DNA from: Cyanobacteria bacterium UBA1221
Lineage (GTDB): Bacteria; Cyanobacteriota; Vampirovibrionia; Gastranaerophilales; Gastranaerophilaceae
DNA length: 16,749 nt
Assembly (NCBI GenBank): GCA_002309425.1
Contig: DBXD01000018.1
Location: forward strand, 2,104-18,852
Direction of reading: 5' to 3'
Shown: positions 7,015-13,865 of the stretch, one piece after another
Numbering within the stretch: position 1 is the stretch's first letter
Layout: the number at the start of each line of letters is the position of its first letter
Program-made: the position numbers and the translations under genes
The notes under the pieces: model-generated
What the model saw: the letters and a program-made list of their open reading frames with translations, nothing else
What the model was told of the DNA's origin: nothing
Database searches by the model: none

Positions 7015-8354
7015 ATCTCTTTAATATATATGCTTTCAAACCGGTATGCTTCAAAGGTTTTTGAAAAATGAGTCGGAGAAAGTCCTGCTTTCATTTTTAA
7101 AGAGTTTAAAAACTCCCTTTTATCCGGCAGTTGTTCCCATACAACAGGCAGATAAACCGCCTGATATCCCCCGTCTTTTACAATAATTCCGTCTGTATTC
7201 GGAACCATTTTGTTTAATAAATCTTCTTCATCACTAAATTCTATTTTCCTCGGCTCTGTCAAAACAGAAACAGAAACTTTTATATCTTTTAACTCATCCT
7301 CTGTTACAGGATTAAAGCGATAATCATTAAAGGCAGCATCTTTTGCGTGCTGTACCAAATCTGTTACCAGAGGTTGATGAGCAATAATTGAGCCGATACA
7401 GCCTCTTAATTCGCCAAATTTCTCCAGAGTTACAAAACAAGCTCCCAATTCATCCAGCACCTGCGGATAATTTATTGTTGCTCTCTCATTTGTAAAAGAA
7501 CTTCTTAATACAATTTTGGCAATATGTATAACCAAATCCGAATAGTATTTTTTTATAAATTCGTTTTTATCACCTTCGTACAAAAACCAGCAGCCATAAC
7601 CTACCACACTTGATTTGTCATTAGTTGTCTCCGAAGAGTTTGTCATATCAATTCTTATAAGAGAATAATTGTTTTTATTCGCAAATTCAACAAGACCCGC
7701 AATCCCTAAAGCCCCGCAGGCTTGCTCAAACATAAATCCGTCAAGATTTCCTGTTTCAATCATCTCTGCAGTTCTCTCATCAAGTTTTTGAGCGTTTTCA
7801 TCCGATAAGAAATGGCTTAAATCTGACGAAATTACAAATCCGTTCTCCGGATTCGGATAATATTCCGCCAGAATATCAAAAATAATTTTATAATCCGCTC
7901 TGCCAATCAGCACCGGAATAATTTTTACACCCTTAAATACACTTTGTATAATCGGAACTTCAATTTCTATTGAGTGTTCAGGTGCAAGTGCATCATCATT
8001 AAAATTTGCGTTATGTTTTTCTGTTAATTCTCTGCAAATATCCTGATTGACCTCGATTTCGCCAAGCGGAGTTTTCCATCTGTCAAAACTCGACAGGGCA
8101 ATTCCCTCAAAAGCAACTCTGTGAGCAGGCGCAAATATAAAAATATTTTTAACGTTGCTGTCTATCTGGCTTATACCTTCATAAGCCAACCGCCCCGAAT
8201 ATACAAGTCCCGCATGCGGAACAATTACCGCTCTTGTTTTATATTCATACCCGTTCTTACTTGCATCTGCAAATGATTTTATTTGACTTTCGAGAGTCTG
8301 TGCATCATCAGTATAAAAGCTGCCTGCAACAGACGGTTCTTTTATTTTTAACAT
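7011..8354 (-). CDS. AmmeMemoRadiSam system protein, MEMO (B) - AMMECR1 (A) fusion, 447 aa
   Basis: Residues 1-260 are a MEMO domain, structurally related to LigB-type extradiol dioxygenases. The probable metal ligands are H47 in PHAG, H78 in PAHR and C213 in ACG, which correspond in place to the His, His and Cys of human MEMO1. Residues about 270-447 are an AMMECR1 domain with its hallmark LRGCIGS (316-322). In many genomes these are separate genes; here they are fused. The biochemical role of the trio is not established, although a modification reaction has been predicted. The frame is open to an ATG at 8387, but that would run into the radical-SAM gene. The ATG at 8354 gives MLKIKEPSVAGSFY, the normal family start. 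It is divergent from its radical-SAM partner. Confidence 0.93.
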   Translation of the reverse strand: MLKIKEPSVAGSFYTDDAQTLESQIKSFADASKNGYEYKTRAVIVPHAGLVYSGRLAYEGISQIDSNVKNIFIFAPAHRVAFEGIALSSFDRWKTPLGEIEVNQDICRELTEKHNANFNDDALAPEHSIEIEVPIIQSVFKGVKIIPVLIGRADYKIIFDILAEYYPNPENGFVISSDLSHFLSDENAQKLDERTAEMIETGNLDGFMFEQACGALGIAGLVEFANKNNYSLIRIDMTNSSETTNDKSSVVGYGCWFLYEGDKNEFIKKYYSDLVIHIAKIVLRSSFTNERATINYPQVLDELGACFVTLEKFGELRGCIGSIIAHQPLVTDLVQHAKDAAFNDYRFNPVTEDELKDIKVSVSVLTEPRKIEFSDEEDLLNKMVPNTDGIIVKDGGYQAVYLPVVWEQLPDKREFLNSLKMKAGLSPTHFSKTFEAYRFESIYIKEI

Positions 8355-8357
8355 AGT

Positions 8358-8371
8358 AGTATTATAATACT
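8358..8371. promoter_or_regulatory. Palindromic shared -10 element between divergent AmmeMemoRadiSam genes
   Basis: AGTATTATAATACT is a perfect 14-bp palindrome with TATAAT on each strand (plus 8363-8368; minus 8366-8361). The plus-strand ATG lies 7 bases after its -10 and the minus-strand ATG 6 bases after its -10. A start at the usual distance would fall on or beside each start codon, so both transcripts should be leaderless or almost so. No Shine-Dalgarno is seen for either gene. Candidate -35 boxes are weak on both sides. Confidence 0.6.
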
Positions 8372-8375
8372 TTTT

Positions 8376-9374
8376 ATGAAATATCAAAATATTTTACAAA
8401 ACGGCAAAGTTCAATGCACAATCTGCCCGAGAAATTGTATTCTGTCCGAAGGCCAGGAAGGCTTTTGCCATGTGAGAAAAAACGTTAATCAAAACATCGA
8501 ATTGCAGACATACGGTTATAATACGGGTTTGGAGATTGACCCGATTGAGAAAAAGCCGTTATATCATTTTTACCCAAGCACCCCGATTTTATCCTTCGGT
8601 ACATTAGGATGTAATATGGGCTGTATGTTTTGTCAGAATTGGGATATTTCAAAAAGCAAAGCAAATCCTCAAATGCTAAACAAAACCTCCCCTCAGGAAA
8701 TTGTCAATATTGCAAAAAAATATAACTGCAAAAGCGTTGCTTTTACCTATAATGACCCTATTATATTTTTTGAATATGCTATTGATACCGCAAAATTATG
8801 TAGAGAAAACAATATTAAAACTGTTGCGGTAACATCAGGCTTTATAAATCCTGAACCTGCAAGGGAATTTTTTGGGTATATGGACGGAGCTAATATCGAC
8901 CTGAAAGGTTTTAGCCAAAGATTTTACGGCAAAAATTGTCTGGCAAAACTTCAGCCTGTACTGGGCACAATTAAATATGCGGTTAACGAAACCGATTGCC
9001 ATACAGAACTAACAACAATGCTCATTGAGGGAGAAAACGATTCTCCGGAAGAAATTCAGGCAGAATGTGAATGGATACTTGAAAATTTGGGCGATTGTGT
9101 TCCGATACATTTTAGTGCATTTTTCCCACATTACAAATTTAATGACAGAAAACAGACAAATTTTGAAACCCTCATTAAAGCATACAATATAGCAAAATCT
9201 TCCGGGCTTAAATACGTATATACCGGTAATCTGTCTAATATTCAGACATCGACAACATATTGCAAAAATTGCGGAAAACCCCTAATTGTCAGAAACGGAT
9301 ATCAAATATTAGAATATCACCTTGAAAACGGCAGATGCAAATATTGTTCAACCGCCTGCGACGGGAAGTTTTAA
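8376..9374 (+). CDS. AmmeMemoRadiSam system radical SAM enzyme, 332 aa
   Basis: This radical-SAM protein of the PflA-like (COG1180) group is the third component of the AmmeMemoRadiSam set. The [4Fe-4S] motif CX3CX2C is C79, C83, C86 (GTLGCNMGCMFCQNW). A Cys cluster at C14, C17, C21 and C31 near the N-terminus is typical of this family, as are DPIEKKPLYHFYPS and the NIDLKGF and HFSAFFPHYKF segments. The C-terminal 40 residues hold two Cys pairs (YCKNCGKP and CKYCSTAC) that look like a zinc-binding or extra cluster-binding tail. The start at 8376 gives the normal family N-terminus. It faces its MEMO-AMMECR1 partner across a shared promoter. The substrate is unknown. Confidence 0.95.
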   Translation: MKYQNILQNGKVQCTICPRNCILSEGQEGFCHVRKNVNQNIELQTYGYNTGLEIDPIEKKPLYHFYPSTPILSFGTLGCNMGCMFCQNWDISKSKANPQMLNKTSPQEIVNIAKKYNCKSVAFTYNDPIIFFEYAIDTAKLCRENNIKTVAVTSGFINPEPAREFFGYMDGANIDLKGFSQRFYGKNCLAKLQPVLGTIKYAVNETDCHTELTTMLIEGENDSPEEIQAECEWILENLGDCVPIHFSAFFPHYKFNDRKQTNFETLIKAYNIAKSSGLKYVYTGNLSNIQTSTTYCKNCGKPLIVRNGYQILEYHLENGRCKYCSTACDGKF

Positions 9375-9400
9375 CATTTGTAAAGATACTCTTAAAAAAT

Positions 9401-9431
9401 AGCAAAAAAATATATTTTTGTTTTTTATAAT
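9401..9431 (+). promoter_or_regulatory. Shared A-tract/T-tract promoter element, copy 3
   Basis: AGC, A7, TATATTTTTG and T6 run into a perfect TATAAT (9426-9431). The GC-A junction is 61 bases before the GTG at 9463. This copy has the clearest -10, which places the GCAAAA part in the -35 region with an 18-base spacer. Confidence 0.65.
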
Positions 9432-9462
9432 TGACGTGTAGTTAAAATAAAGGAGTGATTCA

Positions 9463-9885
9463 GTGAAAGTTATTAATAATAATGTTTTTGTTACAAGAGA
9501 TGGTAATATTTGCGAAAAATCAAGAAAAGGAAGGCGAGTAGGTACTTTAGTTGGCGCAACAGCCGCAGGTGTATCTCTTATACTTCCATATAAACAGTCC
9601 GTTCGTGATAAGTTGGGGGTAAAAAATACACTCCGGTTTTTTAATAAATTTATAAAAAATGATGTTTCATTTTTAAAAGATATTACTAATAATGACAAGA
9701 GCGTTGCCAAGGAGATTAGTTCATTGTCAAAGGGCAGTAAGATAGCAATTGCAGCCGGAGTAGTTCTTAGCTCAATAGGTCTTTGTGCTCTCGTAGGCAG
9801 AGGGATTGGCAAAATTGCTGATAAAATCATGGATAGACGCCATGCAAAACAGGCTGATGCAGCAGCAATGGCTGACAATGATTAA
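9463..9885 (+). CDS. Small glycine-rich membrane-type protein, paralog 1, 140 aa
   Basis: Function unknown. It starts at GTG with AAGGAG 8 bases upstream. The layout is: a polar N-terminus (INNNVFVTRDGNICEKSRKGRR), a Gly/Ala-rich hydrophobic stretch at 27-41, a charged middle at 43-90, a second hydrophobic Gly-rich stretch at 93-116, and a basic tail (KIADKIMDRRHAKQADA). The two hydrophobic segments with small residues every three or four positions resemble glycine-zipper hairpins, so membrane insertion is likely, but no family is recognised. It is a paralog of the next gene: the ends are nearly identical and the middle is diverged. It is followed by its own terminator. Confidence 0.85.
   Translation: MKVINNNVFVTRDGNICEKSRKGRRVGTLVGATAAGVSLILPYKQSVRDKLGVKNTLRFFNKFIKNDVSFLKDITNNDKSVAKEISSLSKGSKIAIAAGVVLSSIGLCALVGRGIGKIADKIMDRRHAKQADAAAMADND
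9778..9860 (+). repeat. Paralog 3' block, copy 1
   Basis: This 83-base stretch matches 10377-10459 with 7 differences by eye, all of them transitions. Four are silent and three change residues (Ala/Thr, Val/Ala, Met/Ile). It encodes the second hydrophobic segment and the basic tail shared by the two paralogs. Confidence 0.9.
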
Positions 9886-9924
9886 TTTTTAAACGATACA
9901 AATAAATATAATAAAACAAAATAG

Positions 9925-9956
9925 AACGGTTTACCTTAAACGGCAAACCGTTTTTT
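9925..9956 (+). terminator. Rho-independent terminator of paralog 1
   Basis: An 8-bp stem, aacggttt (9925-9932) with aaaccgtt (9945-9952), has a 12-base loop and is followed by TTTT. It separates the two paralogs into different transcripts. Confidence 0.8.
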
Positions 9957-10000
9957 GCAAAGAAAATAATATTAAAATTTGTAAATATATCAGTTAGGAA

Positions 10001-10031
10001 CGGCAAAAAAAATCTTTTTGATTTATATAGT
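10001..10031 (+). promoter_or_regulatory. Shared A-tract/T-tract promoter element, copy 4
   Basis: CGGC, A8, then TCTTTTTG and ATTTA lead to TATAGT (10026-10031) as a probable -10. The GC-A junction is 62 bases before the ATG at 10065. Confidence 0.6.
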
Positions 10032-10064
10032 AAATGTGTAAGAGATAAAAACAGGAGAAGTATA

Positions 10065-10469
10065 ATGTCACGTATCAACAATAATGTTTTTGTAACACAA
10101 AACGGTAACATTTGCGAAAAATCAAGAAAAGGCAGACGTATAGGCTCATACGTTGGTGCCGCAGCCGCAGTCGGATGTGATTTGTTCGCAAAAGCACCGC
10201 TTAGAGAACTTGTTGGGTCAAGAACCAAACTGCCATATTGGTCTGAACTTGTGAAAGGCGACAGTGCATTTTTTGACGAGTTGCTTAAAATCCGTCCGAT
10301 AACGGCTAAGATTCTTGAACCAATGTCAAAAGTTAGAAGATTAGCAACCGTATCAGCAGGTGTTCTTGGCGGGATTGGTCTTTGTACTCTCGCAGGCAGA
10401 GGAATTGGCAAAATTGCTGATAAAATCATAGACAGACGCCACGCAAAACAAGCTGATGCTCAGGGATAA
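10065..10469 (+). CDS. Small glycine-rich membrane-type protein, paralog 2, 134 aa
   Basis: Function unknown; paralog of the 9463 gene. Shared parts are INNNVFVT..GNICEKSRKGRR at 4-25 and GLC.L.GRGIGKIADKI.DRRHAKQADA at 105-132. The middle (about 38-90) is unrelated in detail (here AKAPLRELVGSRTKLPYWSEL). A Gly/Ala-rich hydrophobic stretch lies at 27-41 and a second at 94-116. The start has AGGAG 7 bases upstream of the ATG. The methyltransferase gene follows after 28 bases with no terminator, so the two are probably one transcript. Confidence 0.85.
   Translation: MSRINNNVFVTQNGNICEKSRKGRRIGSYVGAAAAVGCDLFAKAPLRELVGSRTKLPYWSELVKGDSAFFDELLKIRPITAKILEPMSKVRRLATVSAGVLGGIGLCTLAGRGIGKIADKIIDRRHAKQADAQG
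10377..10459 (+). repeat. Paralog 3' block, copy 2
   Basis: Counterpart of 9778-9860; the flanking middle of the gene is far more diverged than this block. Confidence 0.9.
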
Positions 10470-10497
10470 ATAATATATTAATTTTAGAGGCCTTCAT

Positions 10498-11589
10498 ATG
10501 AAAGTTCAATTCATTCCTTATAACTGTTCATACGCAAAACCTTATTTCGGAGAAAGTGCGGACACAGTAACAAAAGCAGGTCCAGGCGAAACGTTCAATC
10601 TGTACTATACTCAGATGAAAAACACATGCGGAGATCCATTTTTCGACAGTTATATAAATGAAATAGCTTTATCTTCCCCAAATACGCATATAGCTGATAT
10701 TGGGGCTTGTACTGGTGATTTTACGCGAAATATCCGTGCTAATTATCCTAATATTTACACAACCAATATAGATTTGTCTGATGCTTTCACTGCTACTGCA
10801 AAAAAAGAAGATGTGGAAGCCGGTTTGGCCCGCAATACAGATTATATATGCGCAAATGCCCTATCACTCCCGTTTGAGGATTCTTCAATGGATGCGTTGT
10901 TTTATTCCAGAGTATTCCATGAAATTTATTCTTATGAGTCGCCTGAGTTTAACACAGGAAAATTCTCGGAAGAATCGATTGCAAAAGCCCTAAAGGAAGC
11001 ATACAGGGTTTTAAAACCGGGAGGAATGCTTTTAATTCAGGACCCGGCAAAGCCCCTAAACTGCTTTGATTTGGTTACTGTTTCCAATTTTAGAGATAAA
11101 TCGAAAAATATATCAGATGAAGAATTATTGAAAGCAGATGTTACAAAATTAAAAGGGGAAGATTTACTGAGAAGATTCCTGCTTGAATTTGAACCCGCAA
11201 AAAACAATTACAAAAAATTACCCAAAGGATATCAGATGCCAAAATGGCTGGCTTCCGAGTTTATCAGACACAGAAGATTCAATGAAACAAAAGAGCATTG
11301 GGCAGATGAAATTAATGAACAATATTCTCCTATAACTCCAAAAGAATATGTAGACCTTGCAAGAGCAACAGGTTTTGAATATGCCGGCGCAGATGTTCTG
11401 TTTCTGCCTGATGAAAAAAATATATATGCATATACAAATGCTTTTGAGGTAACGGATTCTCAGGGCAATAAATTGCTCTCGAGTAAAGATTTTCCTCTCG
11501 GTATGTTACTCGCTCTGAGGAAAAAACAGTATATTCCACCGACAACTTTTTGCGGATATATTTTACCCGACAATTTTCATAAAGTATAA
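10498..11589 (+). CDS. Class I SAM-dependent methyltransferase, 363 aa
   Basis: A Rossmann-fold methyltransferase of the Methyltransf_11/UbiE-like type. Motif I is IADIGACTGDF (65-75), the acidic residue of motif II is D92 in NIDLSD, the motif IV region is SLPFEDSSMDALFYSRVFHEI (123-143), and VLKPGGMLLIQD (171-182) is the usual strand-5 motif. The substrate cannot be told from sequence; the 180-residue C-terminal part after the core is long and polar. The first 30 residues precede the fold and include PYFGES (15-20), which resembles the Phe-Gly tag of nearby proteins. AGAGG lies 7 bases before the ATG. It is probably co-transcribed with paralog 2 upstream and ended by the hairpin at 11619. 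Confidence 0.9.
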   Translation: MKVQFIPYNCSYAKPYFGESADTVTKAGPGETFNLYYTQMKNTCGDPFFDSYINEIALSSPNTHIADIGACTGDFTRNIRANYPNIYTTNIDLSDAFTATAKKEDVEAGLARNTDYICANALSLPFEDSSMDALFYSRVFHEIYSYESPEFNTGKFSEESIAKALKEAYRVLKPGGMLLIQDPAKPLNCFDLVTVSNFRDKSKNISDEELLKADVTKLKGEDLLRRFLLEFEPAKNNYKKLPKGYQMPKWLASEFIRHRRFNETKEHWADEINEQYSPITPKEYVDLARATGFEYAGADVLFLPDEKNIYAYTNAFEVTDSQGNKLLSSKDFPLGMLLALRKKQYIPPTTFCGYILPDNFHKV

Positions 11590-11618
11590 AACAGTATACC
11601 AATAGAAATACGGAATAT

Positions 11619-11644
11619 GCAAAACCATGTTTTGCCTGCTTTTT
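11619..11644 (+). terminator. Probable terminator after the methyltransferase gene
   Basis: A perfect 7-bp stem, gcaaaac (11619-11625) with gttttgc (11629-11635), has a 3-base loop and is followed by CTGCTTTTT. The T-run begins four bases after the stem, so efficiency may be moderate. Confidence 0.55.
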
Positions 11645-11786
11645 AGTGCTGGCGAGTGTAATTTTACACATAAATACCCGATACTAAATTCAATGATATA
11701 AATAAATCGTAACAATTATGCAATATTTTGGCAGTTTTTTATTGCTGCCGGTTTTTATATATATGGGATATATTGGGAAAGGTATT

Positions 11787-12656
11787 ATGAAAGTAAAACG
11801 TGTTGACAACATAAGAGATGTTATATCGAAGAATAAAATCGGATTATCGGAAAATTACGCCAAAACCCTAAACTCAATTTTCAGCGAAGTTGATAAATAT
11901 GACAGTCAGGGTAATGAAGTAAACGGCGGTGACGGTAATTTGAATCTGAAAGAATGGAAAAGTTTTTGTGCAAAAGTAAGGTCTGAATTTGAAGATAAGG
12001 TTGCTAACAAAATTATAACCGAGGTCTTACAGTATAACGATATTAAAGACATAAATCCGTTCGAAGATATATATGAAATGCCGGCGGATAAAACCTATTA
12101 CGCTCATCCTTTCGTTATGGAGATTGAACCCGAAGAACCAGTAGCGGAGCCTATTGATAAAGAATTTACAAAAAATTCTCCAATAAAAACAAATAATTTT
12201 GTTGATAAAGAAAAATTTGGTAAAGCATTAAATAATTTGTTAAAAAGTAAAGGCAAAACAGACAGCAAACTGATAGATTTGGGTTCAGATATAGTTGATA
12301 TTGCCGGCGGTATGTCGACAGACCCGTTTTTAGTTGCTGCAATTTCAATACAAGAATCCGGCTGGGGTTGTTCCCCTGCTGCAAAAGAATGCAACAATTT
12401 GATGGGTATAAATGATTATGCCAAAGCAAAAAAGAAGAAAAAACATTTCGTACCGAGAGATTATGAAGATAATCCTCTTGCCTCTATCAAAACCGGGGTT
12501 AATACATTAGATACCAGAGTATCCGAGGGATATGAAACGTTCACTCAAGTTGCATATTCCGGAAGATATTGTGCTAAAGATGAATCTGCCGGATGGGAAA
12601 ATAATGTACTAAATATTGCTAACCAGTTAAGAAAAGAATATAACAAATTGTTTTAA
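11787..12656 (+). CDS. Glucosaminidase/lysozyme-like protein with EF-hand-like segment, 289 aa
   Basis: The C-terminal half (about 160-289) resembles glucosaminidase domains (GH73/LYZ2-like) that cut peptidoglycan glycan chains. FLVAAISIQESGWGCSPAAKECNNLMGIN carries the likely catalytic Glu at 190 and the usual Asn-x-hydrophobic-Gly-Ile motif, and SIKTGVNTLDTR and a late YCAKDESAGWENNVLNIANQL also fit. Residues 36-58 form a Gly/Asn/Asp-rich EF-hand-like stretch that departs from the canonical loop. A linker rich in Pro/Glu lies at 110-130. The ATG at 11787 has AAAGG just upstream. The frame is open to an ATG at 11718, which would add a hydrophobic stretch (FGSFLLLPVFIYMGYIG) that could export it but lacks a ribosome site. 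Whether it is secreted is therefore open. Confidence 0.8.
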   Translation: MKVKRVDNIRDVISKNKIGLSENYAKTLNSIFSEVDKYDSQGNEVNGGDGNLNLKEWKSFCAKVRSEFEDKVANKIITEVLQYNDIKDINPFEDIYEMPADKTYYAHPFVMEIEPEEPVAEPIDKEFTKNSPIKTNNFVDKEKFGKALNNLLKSKGKTDSKLIDLGSDIVDIAGGMSTDPFLVAAISIQESGWGCSPAAKECNNLMGINDYAKAKKKKKHFVPRDYEDNPLASIKTGVNTLDTRVSEGYETFTQVAYSGRYCAKDESAGWENNVLNIANQLRKEYNKLF

Positions 12657-12739
12657 CAAAAGTTTATGACGGGAAATTTAAGGGAATCATATCTGGGATT
12701 TACCGTATCTGTTTTAATTTCACATTAATAGAATATTTC

Positions 12740-12769
12740 TTGACAGAAAATTAAGCGACATGTTAGTAT
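12740..12769 (+). promoter_or_regulatory. Sigma-70-type promoter of the 12800 gene
   Basis: TTGACA (12740-12745) and TAGTAT (12764-12769) are separated by 18 bases. The leader would be about 24 bases and includes the strong AGGAGGG ribosome site. It lacks the A-tract/T-tract element of neighbouring genes. Confidence 0.7.
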
Positions 12770-12799
12770 TGATGAGGTATATCTTAGGAGGGTAAAAGG

Positions 12800-13633
12800 T
12801 TGTCATATTATGGTAATTTTCGGCCGGAAAATGCTGAAGATTTGGATAGAAAATTAGAACAAGATTTAAGAGAAGATAAAAGACGCAAAGTAACCGGATG
12901 GATTATATTTTTTGTTCTTTGGTTAATTCTGTGTCCGGACATGTTTTTGTATTGGTTCAGATTTGCAACTCCGCATTTTGTGAAGTACAGAACAAAAGAG
13001 GTAATAGATATTACAGAAGCGCCGATTCAGACTGAAATAACCGAAATAAAAGGGAAATATATATCATATAAAACTCTTGAAAATCGCGGAACGTATACTT
13101 TGGAGAAAATGGCAAAATATTCGATTTCCGGAAAACTTGTTGATAAAAATTTCTTTTTCTGGGGGAATTACCTTCCCGGCGGAGATAGACCGTTTCAGTC
13201 AGTCGCACTAATCGACATTGGTATAGTTTGGAAAGATATGGCAAATAGAGATATTATGAGGTGTTTGTCATATGTTAGCACAAAAACCTCTATTGCCCGA
13301 ACATTATACCCCATGATTAAACGCAATAAAAAATGTTACGATGTATTTGAGGAATATAAAAACAGATTGGGGGATTATAATCAGTTATGGAATAAGATTT
13401 CTCATACTCATGTTATTCCGGCAAATGCAACTATAATGCACGCTCTGATGTTTGCCCCTAAAAATAAACCGATAAAGATGGAAGGATATCTGGTTGACGT
13501 ATACGTAGATGGTTATGCTCGTATAAAAACAAGTCTTTCCAGAGATGATACGAATGCTTCTGCAAGAGGCGGGGGCGCCTGCGAAACTATGTATGTAGAA
13601 CGGGTTCAGATTGGAAATAAAGTCTATGAGTAG
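12800..13633 (+). CDS. Conserved membrane-anchored protein of unknown function, 277 aa
   Basis: The start is TTG with a strong AGGAGGG (12786-12792) 7 bases upstream. A charged cytoplasmic N-terminus (1-31, ending in DKRRK) precedes one membrane segment at about 32-54. The rest should lie outside the cytoplasm. Two segments look like a widespread uncharacterised family. One is DIGIVWKDMAN, comparable to the 'D-x-x-x-x-W-G-x-M/L' stretch of that family. The other is SHTHVIPANATI...MEGYLVDVYVDGYARIKTSLSRDD followed by GACETMYVERV, comparable to its 'N-x-H-I/L-I-P-A...G-x-L-V...S-S-L-x-R-x-D...G-A-C-E-x-x-Y-V' pattern. This comparison is from memory. No function is known to me. It is a single gene between its own promoter and terminator. 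Confidence 0.85.
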   Translation: MSYYGNFRPENAEDLDRKLEQDLREDKRRKVTGWIIFFVLWLILCPDMFLYWFRFATPHFVKYRTKEVIDITEAPIQTEITEIKGKYISYKTLENRGTYTLEKMAKYSISGKLVDKNFFFWGNYLPGGDRPFQSVALIDIGIVWKDMANRDIMRCLSYVSTKTSIARTLYPMIKRNKKCYDVFEEYKNRLGDYNQLWNKISHTHVIPANATIMHALMFAPKNKPIKMEGYLVDVYVDGYARIKTSLSRDDTNASARGGGACETMYVERVQIGNKVYE

Positions 13634-13680
13634 ACTTCGTTATAAGTCCGTAAGGTGCAAATTTTGGTGTCATAATACTA

Positions 13681-13708
13681 AAAAAGAACCCATAAAGGGT
13701 TCTTTTTT
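13681..13708 (+). terminator. Strong terminator, possibly bidirectional
   Basis: An 11-bp stem, aaaaagaaccc (13681-13691) with gggttcttttt (13697-13707), has a 5-base loop with T on the right and A on the left, so it could act on both strands. It closely resembles the terminator at 16581, and both are followed by AATGGC(A/G)GG. Confidence 0.92.
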
Positions 13709-13800
13709 AATGGCAGGGTTTATTCACCGGGATTTGAACTTTTTAACAAATATTATGAGCCACTAAAGCTTGTTACTTAAATTACTATTCTTATTTAATA

Positions 13801-13834
13801 GCAAAAAAATTTATTTAGAGATTTTCTTATAAAT
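13801..13834 (+). promoter_or_regulatory. Shared A-tract/T-tract promoter element, copy 5
   Basis: GC, A7 and TTTATTTAG precede ATTTTC and TATAAA (13828-13833). The GC-A junction is 65 bases before the ATG at 13866, the longest distance of the six copies. The bases between the terminator at 13681 and here hold no gene. Confidence 0.55.
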
Positions 13835-13865
13835 AAAACGTAATAGGCGGGAATAAAATAATATA

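Noticed and set aside
8355..8387. Longer start for the MEMO-AMMECR1 gene
   Set aside because: It would overlap the radical-SAM start and translate the palindromic -10 element; the MEMO domain starts normally at the ATG at 8354.
9348..10429. Long minus-strand open frames opposite the two paralogs
   Set aside because: They mirror each other because the paralogs are similar, cross a terminator and promoters, and lack ribosome sites; they are shadows of the plus-strand genes.
11733..11768. Terminator-like hairpin GGCAG...CTGCC followed by GGTTTTT
   Set aside because: Only 5 bp with a 10-base loop, and it lies just upstream of a gene start without a preceding gene to end.
13710..13745. A tRNA gene suggested by GGGATTTGAAC
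   Set aside because: Only part of a T-arm-like stretch is present; the other half of the T stem, the anticodon arm and the acceptor pairing are absent.
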